36,133 nucleotides of DNA from Candidatus Methylobacter favarea (GTDB lineage: Bacteria > Pseudomonadota > Gammaproteobacteria > Methylococcales > Methylomonadaceae): contig NZ_CADCXN010000070.1 of NCBI RefSeq assembly GCF_902806695.1, forward strand, positions 1-36,133, in the 5' to 3' direction. Below the pieces are notes generated by a model. The model was not told the origin of the DNA. It ran no database searches and saw only the letters and a program-made list of their open reading frames with translations. Shown here piece after piece: positions 25,887-33,420 of this stretch. A program made the translations under genes and the position numbers. Positions within the stretch are counted from its first letter, which is position 1; every line of letters begins with the position of its first letter.

Positions 25887-26659
25887 GGCAGCCGCACCTC
25901 AATGCCCCGGGACGCCATGCGTTCTTTTGCCTGCAAAATACTGTAGTCGGCAAAGTGAAAAATACTGGCAGCTAAAACCGCATCGGCTTTTCCTTCAATA
26001 ATACCATCGGCCAGATGATCCAGATTTCCTACGCCGCCGGAAGCAATAACCGGCACAGACACGGCTGTGCTGATGGCGCGCGTTAGCGGCAAATCAAAGC
26101 CCTCCCGGGTGCCATCCCTGTCCATACTGGTTAAGAGAATTTCTCCTGCACCATAGTCAACCATTTTCTTTGCCCAGAAAACCGCATCTATGCCGGTAGA
26201 TTTTCGTCCGCCGTGAGTAAAAATTTCCCAGCGATTTTCTTCTGCGGGCCGGCTGATTTTTTTTGCGTCTATTGCCACAACAATACACTGGGAGCCAAAG
26301 CGTTGCGCAGCTCCCCTGACAAATTCAGGATTAAACACAGCAGCGCTGTTAATACCTACTTTATCGGCTCCGGCATTCAGCATGCGCCGGATATCTTCCA
26401 GGGTTCTGATGCCTCCGCCTACGGTCAACGGAATAAAAACTTCTCCGGCCACCTGTTCAACCACATGCGCCATGGTTTCGCGGTTATGATGGGTTGCCGT
26501 AATATCGAGAAAGGTTATTTCGTCAGCGCCTTCGCGGTCATAGCGTCTGGCGATTTCTACAGGATCGCCGGCATCACGAATATCAACAAACTTTACGCCT
26601 TTAACGACGCGCCCGTTATCGACATCCAGACAGGGAATAATACGTTTAGCCAGGCCCAT
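25883..26659 (-). CDS. hisF: Imidazole glycerol phosphate synthase, cyclase subunit
   Basis: This 258-residue TIM barrel works with HisH. It closes the imidazole ring and releases AICAR. It starts [20 protein letters not shown] with the catalytic Asp, has the second Asp in VVAIDAKK, and carries both phosphate loops ([10 protein letters not shown] and [11 protein letters not shown]). It follows hisA after three bases. Confidence 0.98.
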   Translation of the reverse strand: MGLAKRIIPCLDVDNGRVVKGVKFVDIRDAGDPVEIARRYDREGADEITFLDITATHHNRETMAHVVEQVAGEVFIPLTVGGGIRTLEDIRRMLNAGADKVGINSAAVFNPEFVRGAAQRFGSQCIVVAIDAKKISRPAEENRWEIFTHGGRKSTGIDAVFWAKKMVDYGAGEILLTSMDRDGTREGFDLPLTRAISTAVSVPVIASGGVGNLDHLADGIIEGKADAVLAASIFHFADYSILQAKERMASRGIEVRLP

Positions 26660-26662
26660 GAT

Positions 26663-27394
26663 TTAAAACGATTCCGCTAATTTTGCCGCTTCAGAAAAAT
26701 CCAGGCTGCCCTCATAAATCGCCCTGCCGGTAATAGCGCCGATAATGCCCTCATTAGCAACTGTGCCCAAGGCTTTGATATCGTCCATATTGGTAATACC
26801 GCCGGAAGCAATAACCGGGATCCGAATCGCCCGCGCCAATCTTGCCGTTGCTTCAATATTTACTCCGGACATCATGCCGTCTCTGGAAATATCGGTATAG
26901 ATAATCGCCTCCACACCGTCTTCTTCAAACTGCTGAGCCAGGTCAATGACATCATGCGGGGACAGCTTCGACCAGCCATCAATGGCAACCTTGCCATCTT
27001 TTGCATCGAGCCCAACGATAATATGCCGCGGATACTCAATCGCCATATTCTTGACGAAATGAGGGGCATTAACAGCCTTGGTGCCAAGAATAATATATTC
27101 GACACCGGCATTCAGATAAGCCTGTATGGTTTCTTCATCACGTATACCGCCGCCAATCTGGACAGGAATATCGGGAAAGGCTGCCGCTATTGCATGAATC
27201 ACCCCTGCGTTTTTCGGCCGGCCGGCAAAAGCGCCATCCAGGTCGACCAGATGAATGCGCTTGGCGCCGGCCGCAACCCATTTACCTGCGACAGCAAGAG
27301 GATCATCGGAAAAAACCGTGTTGTCGTCCAGCCGGCCCTGCCGCAACCGCACACATTTGCCTTCTTTTAAATCGATTGCAGGTATTAGCAACAT
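26663..27394 (-). CDS. hisA: 1-(5-phosphoribosyl)-5-[(5-phosphoribosylamino)methylideneamino]imidazole-4-carboxamide isomerase
   Basis: This 243-residue TIM barrel carries out the Amadori rearrangement of ProFAR. Catalytic Asp8 ([14 protein letters not shown]) and Asp130 ([10 protein letters not shown]) are present, and so are both phosphate loops ([11 protein letters not shown] at 79-89 and [11 protein letters not shown] near 195). It is the bona fide histidine enzyme and a useful comparison for the paralogue at 2369-3079, which lacks the first loop. Confidence 0.98.
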   Translation of the reverse strand: MLLIPAIDLKEGKCVRLRQGRLDDNTVFSDDPLAVAGKWVAAGAKRIHLVDLDGAFAGRPKNAGVIHAIAAAFPDIPVQIGGGIRDEETIQAYLNAGVEYIILGTKAVNAPHFVKNMAIEYPRHIIVGLDAKDGKVAIDGWSKLSPHDVIDLAQQFEEDGVEAIIYTDISRDGMMSGVNIEATARLARAIRIPVIASGGITNMDDIKALGTVANEGIIGAITGRAIYEGSLDFSEAAKLAESF

Positions 27395-27425
27395 ACACTT
27401 GAATCCTTAACGGCTAAAGAAAACT

Positions 27426-28067
27426 TTAAACTTGACCATCCCAATGTAAAAAATTTTTTAGCAGTTGCAATCCTGCTGTCTGGCTTTTTTCAGGGTGAAA
27501 TTGTACGGCAAAAATATTATCCTGAGCCAAGGCGCAGGCAAAGGCGTCCGGGTAATCGGTTGTCGCAGCTACTACAGAAACAACATCAGGTCGGGCATAA
27601 TAACTATGTACAAAATAAAATCGGCTGTCCTGGGGAATATTATCCCATAAGGGATGTTTCAGCTGATGGACTTGATTCCAGCCCATATGAGGAATTTTAA
27701 GGATATTGCCATCGCTATCTTTTGAAGATTCCGGAAAATGAACCACATGCCCTGAAACAATCCCCAGGCATTCAGTCTGGTCATTCTCTTCACTGTCAGT
27801 CAACAAGGCCTGCATCCCCAGACATATGCCCAGCAAGGGTTTGGTCTTGGCAACATTTTGTATAACAGCGGATAAGCCCGATTCATTAAGCGCCTGCATA
27901 CAATCCCGTATCGCCCCTACGCCCGGAAAGACCACGCGGTCGGCGCGCAGGATTGCATCGGCGTCTGAAGCAATCTGAACCTTGACTTCCGGCGCAGCAT
28001 ATTGCAGGGCTTTTGCAATTGAATGCAGATTACCCATTCCATAATCAATAACAGCAACAGAGGACAT
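27426..28067 (-). CDS. hisH: Imidazole glycerol phosphate synthase, glutamine amidotransferase subunit
   Basis: This 213-residue class I glutamine amidotransferase supplies ammonia to HisF. The nucleophilic Cys lies in LLGICLGMQALL, and the His-Glu pair is in VQFHPEKSQTAGLQLLKNF. VIDYGMGNLHSIAKAL is the usual start. It lies 15 bases after hisB and 31 before hisA. Confidence 0.98.
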   Translation of the reverse strand: MSSVAVIDYGMGNLHSIAKALQYAAPEVKVQIASDADAILRADRVVFPGVGAIRDCMQALNESGLSAVIQNVAKTKPLLGICLGMQALLTDSEENDQTECLGIVSGHVVHFPESSKDSDGNILKIPHMGWNQVHQLKHPLWDNIPQDSRFYFVHSYYARPDVVSVVAATTDYPDAFACALAQDNIFAVQFHPEKSQTAGLQLLKNFLHWDGQV

Positions 28068-28082
28068 AGAATTTACAGGCTA

Positions 28083-28676
28083 TTAGAGACTGCCTTTGGT
28101 CGATGGCATCATGCCTGCCATTCGCGAATCGGCTGCAATAGCCATGCGTATTGCGCGCCCTAAGGCCTTAAAAACAGTTTCAGCAATATGATGGGCATTG
28201 GCGCCCTTCAGATTGTCTATGTGCAAGGTCACGCCCGCATGATTAACAAATCCTTGAAAAAACTCGCGAAACAAATCCACGTCAAAAGTGCCTATCATGG
28301 CTTTCGGGAATTTGACCTCATAAAATAGTCCGGGGCGCCCGGAAAAATCAATGACCACTCTTGATAAGGCTTCATCCAAAGGAACATAGGCGTGTCCATA
28401 GCGATAAATGCCTTTTTTGTCGCCTAGAGCTTTGGCAAATGCCTGACCCAGGGTAATGCCCACATCTTCCACCGTGTGATGAGCATCAATCCGCAGATCG
28501 CCTTCGGCGTCAATTTCCATATCAATTAAACCATGTCTGGCAATCTGATCCAGCATATGCTCAAGAAAAGGCACTCCCGTTGAAAATGAGGCTTTGCCGG
28601 AGCCATCGAGATTAACCTTGATTTTAATTTGAGTTTCAAGCGTATTTCGCTCTACTTCGGCAATGCGTTGATCCAT
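28083..28676 (-). CDS. hisB: Imidazoleglycerol-phosphate dehydratase
   Basis: This 197-residue manganese enzyme removes water from imidazole glycerol phosphate. It is the monofunctional form without the histidinol-phosphatase domain. The double metal-binding motifs are visible: [13 protein letters not shown] with [12 protein letters not shown], and NHAGVTLHI with GANAHHIAE. It is the first gene of the his-tat run, with a plausible promoter 25-60 bases upstream. Confidence 0.98.
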   Translation of the reverse strand: MDQRIAEVERNTLETQIKIKVNLDGSGKASFSTGVPFLEHMLDQIARHGLIDMEIDAEGDLRIDAHHTVEDVGITLGQAFAKALGDKKGIYRYGHAYVPLDEALSRVVIDFSGRPGLFYEVKFPKAMIGTFDVDLFREFFQGFVNHAGVTLHIDNLKGANAHHIAETVFKALGRAIRMAIAADSRMAGMMPSTKGSL

Positions 28677-28701
28677 ATTTATTAATGCTTCAATTAATGA
28701 C

Positions 28702-28737
28702 TCTTGTCATTTTACTATGAATGCAGGGATTTGGCAG
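28702..28737 (-). promoter_or_regulatory. Promoter of the his-tat run
   Basis: On the minus strand CTGCCA (28732-28737), 17 bases and TAAAAT (28709-28714) make a fair sigma70 promoter. It would start transcription near 28702, about 25 bases before the hisB ATG. This short leader leaves no room for a His-leader-peptide attenuator. Confidence 0.5.
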
Positions 28738-28781
28738 TGATTGTTATTCATTCAGGCAGCGTAATGTTCTATATTAAAATA

Positions 28782-28811
28782 TTGTGCATGAGTGAGACTA
28801 CTCATGCACAA
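28782..28811. repeat. Perfect 12-bp inverted repeat in the hisB-typA gap
   Basis: TTGTGCATGAGT (28782-28793) and ACTCATGCACAA (28800-28811) pair perfectly around a 6-base loop. On the minus strand it is followed by TATTTTAATA, so it could end typA transcripts weakly. As DNA it could be an operator, because it lies some 45 bases upstream of the predicted hisB promoter. A smaller hairpin, GTAATC-TTGA-GATTAC, follows at 28832-28847. Confidence 0.6.
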
Positions 28812-28920
28812 GCCAATCATCCTGCTACTGCGTAATCTTGAGATTACATGCATTTAGGCATTAACCTGCTTTTTTCATTGCAATTTTTTCAGAGAATAGC
28901 AGTGTCGCCAAAAACAGGAA

Positions 28921-29094
28921 ATGGACTTTACGGATTTTCAGAAAGATGCTGCCATGGATGGAGTCAGCCAACCCAACCGGCGATTTAGCCCCGGAATAAT
29001 CCTTGGTTTCGGGGCTATTTTTCTCCTCATAAAATTCGAAATCAAGCGGCTAACCTTATGCCCTGGAAGCTCGCTTGCGCTCATTTTCTGTTAA
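28921..29094 (+). CDS. Possible small membrane protein (57 residues), low support
   Basis: An ATG at 28921 follows ACAGGAA and opens a 57-codon frame to TAA at 29092-29094. The translation begins MDFTDFQKDAAMDG and contains a hydrophobic run (PGIILGFGAIFLLIKF) that could cross the membrane. The last 13 codons overlap the antisense end of typA, and the frame runs through the terminator at 28986-29020. That argues against it being a normal gene. I list it because the gap otherwise has no explanation for a plus-strand terminator. Confidence 0.2.
   Translation: MDFTDFQKDAAMDGVSQPNRRFSPGIILGFGAIFLLIKFEIKRLTLCPGSSLALIFC
28986..29021 (+). terminator. Intrinsic terminator facing plus
   Basis: TAGCCCCG (28986-28993) and CGGGGCTA (29010-29017) form an 8-bp stem with a 16-base loop, followed by TTTTTC in the plus direction. 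No such T-tract exists in the minus direction. The only recognised gene ending here, typA, is on the minus strand, so the orientation is unexpected. Confidence 0.6.
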
Positions 29095-30867
29095 CAGCTT
29101 TTTGCGTAAACGTATGGATTTCGGAGTAACTTCAACGAGTTCATCCTCAGCAATAAATTCCAGCGCCTGCTCCAGAGTCATCTTTTGGATTCTGGCCAAA
29201 ACCAGGCTCTCATCGGTGCCCGAGGCGCGAACGTTAGTTAGTTGCTTGGGTTTAGTCGGATTAACCGTTAAATCATTGGCGCGGGAATGCAGGCCTACCA
29301 GCATACCTTCATAGACTTCGTCGCCATTGACCAGCAGCAAATCACCGCGCTCCTGCAAGGGATGCAGGGAATAAGTAACGGCCTTGCCTTTAACCATTGA
29401 AATCAGGACGCCGCGCTGACGCTTGCCCACTTCCCCCGGTTTCATGGGGCCATAATGATCGAACACGTGATAGAGCAAGCCTGAGCCGGAAGTTGCGGTC
29501 ATAAACTCGGTCTGGAAGCCAATCAAGCCCCGCGACGGCATCATATACTCTAAGCGAATGCGCCCTTTGCCATCGGGTACCATATTGGTTAAATCGCCTT
29601 TACGCTCACCCATCTTTTCCATAATTGAACCCTGATGGATTTCCTCCACTTCAATCGTAACAATTTCAAAAGGTTCACATTTTTTTCCGTCAATTTCCTT
29701 GATAATAACTTCCGGCCGGGATACGCCCATTTCAAAGCCTTCCCTGCGCATATTTTCAATCAGCACGGACAAATGCAATTCGCCACGGCCTGATACCTTG
29801 AATTTATCCGGATCTTCCGTATCTTCAACTTTCAAGGCGACATTGTGTTGCAACTCTTTCTCTAATCTGTCCCGTATCTGCCGGGTGGTGACAAACTTAC
29901 CTTCCTGTCCGGCAAAAGGTGAGTTATTTACCTGAAATGTCATCGTCACGGTAGGCTCATCGACTGACAATGGCGGCATTGCCTCTACCGCCTCGGGATG
30001 GCAGATAGTATCTGATATTTCCAGCTTTTCAATACCGGCAAAAGCAATAATATCACCCGCACGTGCTTCCGTAACTTCGACACGATCCAGACCGTGAAAA
30101 CCGAAAACCTGAAGCATCCTGCCTCTGCGCTCCAACCCTTCCCTATTGACAATAACGAGCGGCATGTTAGGTTTTATACTGCCGCGCTGAATACGGCCAA
30201 TGCCGATGATACCGGTATAAGTATTGTAATCGAGACTGGAAACCTGCATCTGAAACGGCCCATCCATATCAACAGGGGGCGGGCTGACTTTATCAACAAT
30301 CGTCTGAAACAAAGGCGTCATATCGCCTTCAGTTGCGGTAGAGACCAAACTGGCATAGCCGTTGATCGCCGACGCAAAAACTATCGGAAAATCCAGTTGT
30401 TCATCCGTAGCGCCCAGGCGATCAAACAAGTCAAAGGTTTGATCCACCACCCAGTCAGGACGGGCGCCCGGACGATCAATTTTATTAATGACGACAATAG
30501 GCTTTAAACCCAGAGCAAAGGCTTTTTGCGTTACAAAACGTGTTTGCGGCATCGGCCCGTCAACAGCATCAACCAGGAGCAATACCGAATCAACCATTGA
30601 CAACACGCGTTCTACTTCACCGCCAAAGTCGGCATGGCCCGGCGTGTCAACGATATTGATATGATAGCCATTCCAGTCAAGCGCGGTGTTTTTGGCCAGA
30701 ATGGTGATGCCTCTTTCTTTTTCAATATCATTAGAGTCCATAATCCGTTCGGTAACTTTGGTATGGGCGGCAAACGTACCCGACTGTTGCAATAATTTAT
30801 CAACCAGGGTCGTCTTGCCATGGTCTACGTGGGCAATAATTGCAATATTTCTTAATTTTTCGATCAC
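29056..30867 (-). CDS. typA: Translational GTPase TypA/BipA
   Basis: This 603-residue ribosome-binding GTPase acts in 50S assembly and stress adaptation. The G motifs are complete: G1 [16 protein letters not shown]2 [10 protein letters not shown]3 [12 protein letters not shown]4 [13 protein letters not shown] and a G5-like ASAING. The TypA-specific C-terminal domain with the [17 protein letters not shown] end is also present. The start is a GTG at 30865-30867, which aligns with known TypA N-termini ([17 protein letters not shown]). Confidence 0.98.
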   Translation of the reverse strand: MIEKLRNIAIIAHVDHGKTTLVDKLLQQSGTFAAHTKVTERIMDSNDIEKERGITILAKNTALDWNGYHINIVDTPGHADFGGEVERVLSMVDSVLLLVDAVDGPMPQTRFVTQKAFALGLKPIVVINKIDRPGARPDWVVDQTFDLFDRLGATDEQLDFPIVFASAINGYASLVSTATEGDMTPLFQTIVDKVSPPPVDMDGPFQMQVSSLDYNTYTGIIGIGRIQRGSIKPNMPLVIVNREGLERRGRMLQVFGFHGLDRVEVTEARAGDIIAFAGIEKLEISDTICHPEAVEAMPPLSVDEPTVTMTFQVNNSPFAGQEGKFVTTRQIRDRLEKELQHNVALKVEDTEDPDKFKVSGRGELHLSVLIENMRREGFEMGVSRPEVIIKEIDGKKCEPFEIVTIEVEEIHQGSIMEKMGERKGDLTNMVPDGKGRIRLEYMMPSRGLIGFQTEFMTATSGSGLLYHVFDHYGPMKPGEVGKRQRGVLISMVKGKAVTYSLHPLQERGDLLLVNGDEVYEGMLVGLHSRANDLTVNPTKPKQLTNVRASGTDESLVLARIQKMTLEQALEFIAEDELVEVTPKSIRLRKKLLTENERKRASRA

Positions 30868-30894
30868 TATATTTACTCTAATGTTTAAATAAAC

Positions 30895-30918
30895 AAAACA
30901 CCCGCTAGCCGGAGTTTT
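30895..30918 (-). terminator. Imperfect hairpin upstream of typA
   Basis: On the minus strand, AAAACTCCGGCT and AGCGGGTGTTTT pair with two mismatches, followed by GTTTATTT. It lies 28 bases before the typA start, after the rhodanese gene. It probably ends the rhodanese transcript, leaving typA with little room for a separate promoter, so partial read-through is likely. Confidence 0.4.
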
Positions 30919-31018
30919 TAGTTAAAAAGCGAGGGCAAGGAAAGATGGCGCATGACCATTATGGCTTGTAGGCAGGAGAGTTTTGGACCGCCCGATCAGG
31001 GCAGACGGGAAATTGAAA

Positions 31019-31411
31019 TTAACTTTGTTCCCAAGGCAATCCATAAAACCGCCAACCGCCAATATTACCTCGGTGTTTGTTGTTATCCAGCGGGCCTTCA
31101 AAACCATCAATAATATTGATTAGTAATTTATAACCGGCCTCTTCCAGGGATTTTGCAGCATCCAGCGAACGCTGGCCGCTGCGGCAAAGCAATAACACCG
31201 GCACATTCTTCTCCGGTATGGCTTTTTTTACCTCGGCGACAAACAGTGGATTAACTTGCCAGCTCGGCGCTTCTTTCCAGGGAATATGAATGGCCCCTGG
31301 AGGATGACCAACAAAAGAATGTTCAACTTTCGTTCTTACATCCACTAATACGGCATCCGAATTCTGCTTCAACAAATCCCAAGCCTGTGGCGGATCTAGA
31401 TTTTCAATCAT
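31019..31411 (-). CDS. Single-domain rhodanese-like protein
   Basis: This 130-residue cytoplasmic protein has one rhodanese domain. The CDVR-like motif is VLVDVRTKVEHSFVGHPPGAIHI in outline, and the active-site loop LLCRSGQRS carries the catalytic Cys76. A six-residue catalytic loop of this kind fits a sulfurtransferase rather than an arsenate or phosphate-binding Cdc25-like loop. It probably carries persulfide sulfur; the acceptor is unknown. It has no signal peptide. The C-terminus (GGWRFYGLPWEQS) is longer than in GlpE and is common in a family found in aquatic gammaproteobacteria. Confidence 0.9.
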   Translation of the reverse strand: MIENLDPPQAWDLLKQNSDAVLVDVRTKVEHSFVGHPPGAIHIPWKEAPSWQVNPLFVAEVKKAIPEKNVPVLLLCRSGQRSLDAAKSLEEAGYKLLINIIDGFEGPLDNNKHRGNIGGWRFYGLPWEQS

Positions 31412-31854
31412 TGTATTATTAAATCCATATGTTTCTGATCAGTAAATCAGCTTTATTTTTGAATATATACATACTGATAACCGCTATCACAAAACCTGTT
31501 GTTTTTGTTACGCTAAAAAAAGCACTTTTACGCCATTTAATTATCTATTATCCCATTCCCTGGATTACGGTCAAGAAATCAACTTATATTGACGCATTAA
31601 AAGTAGCGTTCTGAAACTTGTTAATTAGTAATTTTTTCTGCTCAATAGAGATTTTAGCCTACGCAGGAGCTACACAAAGTCTCGCTTTGAATCGGTCAAT
31701 AAACAAATCAAGCCGCCCCAACTTACGGTTGAATCAGCGCTCCCTATTCTCTCATCTACAATCACAAGCTAATGCTGCGTCCGGCACTAAACTGTTATTA
31801 ATATTTTAAATTGACAGCTTTAAAATGAAATTATTGCTTTAATCGAATCACCTA
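31412..31854. other. Intergenic region, no gene seen
   Basis: These 443 bases between the rhodanese and LysR genes are AT-rich and full of stops in all frames I checked. I see no RNA, repeat or clear promoter. It must contain the rhodanese promoter, since the LysR gene upstream of it reads in the same direction and ends at 31855. Confidence 0.5.
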
Positions 31855-32763
31855 TTATTCCGTTCCCGGCATGCTTACCCGAGGCACCAGCCATTCCTGC
31901 AAAAAATCCATAAAGCTTCTTACCTTGGCCGATAAATACTTTCTATGCGGATAGACCGCGTAGATATCCAAAGGCGGCAAGGAATAATTTTCCAATACCA
32001 CCTTGAGATTGCCTTTTTCTATATCCCTTCCTACGATATAAGTAGGCAACATCACTAATCCCAAACCATTAATCGCAGCAATCCGGATCGGATCTGCAAC
32101 ATTAGCCTGCATACGGCCGGAGACATTCATTACGATATATCCGGCTTCGCTCTTAAATTGCCATTTATTCCTCGGCGCAATAGCCCAGTTTACCAGGCAG
32201 CTATGCTCTGCCAAATCTTCCGGCGTTTTGGGAATACCATGCTGCTCCAGATAATGCGGCGATCCACAGACAACTAATGATGAGCTGGCTAATTTTCTTG
32301 CAACCATGCTGGTATCTGCCAGGGCACCCAAATAAATAGCCATGTCAATGCCTTCATCGATTAAATCACCCGGACTGCCTTGCAAAATTATGTCCACCGT
32401 TAAATCCGGATGGATTTTCAAAAACTCTGCCACAGCGCGTGCAATATGCGTCGCACCGATAACGGGCGGCGCACTTATTTTTAAAATACCACGCGGTTCA
32501 GTTTGCAAATGCGTCACCGCAGCCTCCATTTCTTCAACTTCCACGAGTACTTGCTGGCACCGCTCAAGATAGGATGCACCTACTTCCGTCAGGCTCAGGC
32601 TACGGGTAGTCCGATTGAATAAACGAGTACCCAAAGTTCCCTCAAGCTGCATAATATGCTTTGTCGCCATTGCCCTTGAAATTCCAAGATCGCGCGCGCC
32701 ACCAGCAAAACTTCCTGCCTTTGCGACACGAACGAAAACACTCATGCTGGTTAATTTATCCAC
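31855..32763 (-). CDS. LysR-family transcriptional regulator
   Basis: This 302-residue protein has an N-terminal winged helix-turn-helix (MDKLTSMSVFVRVAKAGSF, LGISRAMATKHIMQLE, LGTRLFNRTTRSLSLTEVG) and a periplasmic-binding-like effector domain from about residue 90. It resembles the CrgA/DhcR-type regulators of gammaproteobacteria. No divergent target gene stands next to it: its 5' side faces a 657-base gap. The regulated gene and inducer are unknown. Autoregulation from the gap is likely, as is usual in the family. Confidence 0.92.
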   Translation of the reverse strand: MDKLTSMSVFVRVAKAGSFAGGARDLGISRAMATKHIMQLEGTLGTRLFNRTTRSLSLTEVGASYLERCQQVLVEVEEMEAAVTHLQTEPRGILKISAPPVIGATHIARAVAEFLKIHPDLTVDIILQGSPGDLIDEGIDMAIYLGALADTSMVARKLASSSLVVCGSPHYLEQHGIPKTPEDLAEHSCLVNWAIAPRNKWQFKSEAGYIVMNVSGRMQANVADPIRIAAINGLGLVMLPTYIVGRDIEKGNLKVVLENYSLPPLDIYAVYPHRKYLSAKVRSFMDFLQEWLVPRVSMPGTE

Positions 32764-33275
32764 TCTGTAATCTCCTTTAGCTTACCAATGACGATTAAGC
32801 TATTAATTGTATTATTGAAATATAAATAAATTTTTGTCATTACCTCAACTTCATCAAAAAGCAGGCTCATTCAATGCTTTCAACAGAACGATTTGTTCAT
32901 CACTATTTGAAACAGTTAGGATATAGCTAGCAGATATGCTGCGCTCTGTTATCCATAGAAGCTAAAATTAGCCATAAGGAAACATGCCGTTGAAAATCAA
33001 GCCCATTGATGGGGCGAGAGGCAGGCGCGGCGCTCTGGGCCCATCCGCGTCTGGGAAAGCAACGCAGCTTGACCGGTTTCTGGGACTATATAACCTTTAG
33101 GCAGAGGTCTGTAATTGGTAAGGCAATTTGATCAGGAGACAGAAGAAACTTCAGATCCTTACCACGCCCTATTAGCCTGATTAAACCTCGACATGGAGAT
33201 TTATTTCTAAAATAGAAACAATTAATTCATTAATAGGATAATTGTATTGAACAAATATGACTGTATAGTAGAAAT
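32764..33275. other. Intergenic region upstream of the LysR gene, with a GC-rich patch
   Basis: Most of this stretch is AT-rich with no gene. Around 33001-33060 the GC content rises to about 70 percent. A 38-codon plus frame runs from ATG 32984 (after AAGGAA) to TAG 33098-33100. It begins MPLKIKPIDGARGRR. It matches nothing I know and could be a remnant of transferred DNA. The LysR promoter should lie near 32770-32850. Confidence 0.4.
33242..33269 (+). promoter_or_regulatory. Promoter of the candidate small RNA
   Basis: TTGTAT (33242-33247), a 16-base spacer and TATAGT (33264-33269) form a sigma70-like promoter with a good -10. The predicted start is near 33276. No plus-strand protein gene follows, but a terminator 130 bases downstream does. 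Confidence 0.5.
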
Positions 33276-33410
33276 CAATGGCAGAAAACTGAACAATTAA
33301 GTTTTTGATTTAACCTCTCCTGGTGTTGGTACCTTCCAAGCAGACCCTCCTTTAACCTCTGCTTGAACTTTCACCTCTCTTTGCTAAAACGCATTGAGAG
33401 GTTTTTTTTG
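33276..33410 (+). ncRNA. Candidate small regulatory RNA with a C-rich loop
   Basis: Between the promoter-like element and the terminator lies about 135 bases with no credible protein frame but clear RNA structure. CAAGCAGA (33337-33344) pairs perfectly with TCTGCTTG (33358-33365). The 13-base loop between them contains CCCTCC, complementary to Shine-Dalgarno sequences. The words TTTAACCTCTCCTGG (33309) and TTTAACCTCTGCTTG (33351) repeat each other, and ACCTCTC occurs again in the terminator stem. C-rich single-stranded loops of this type are known from trans-acting sRNAs that block ribosome binding sites. Targets and expression are unknown. An antisense role on the polysaccharide gene (3' end at 33421) is also possible if it reads through. 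Confidence 0.55.
33373..33409 (+). terminator. Strong intrinsic terminator facing plus
   Basis: ACCTCTC (33373-33379) pairs with GAGAGGT (33396-33402), with a second TGC/GCA pairing inside the loop. A run of eight T follows at 33402-33409. The T-run is on the plus side only, so it does not serve the minus-strand polysaccharide gene that ends at 33421. Confidence 0.8.
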
Positions 33411-33420
33411 CCTGCTGATT

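Noticed and set aside
32990-33090. Cyclic di-GMP (GEMM) riboswitch in the GC-rich patch
   Set aside because: Fragments such as GGGAAAGCAACGCAGC look vaguely similar, but the tetraloop/receptor and the conserved core order are missing. No gene follows on the plus strand.
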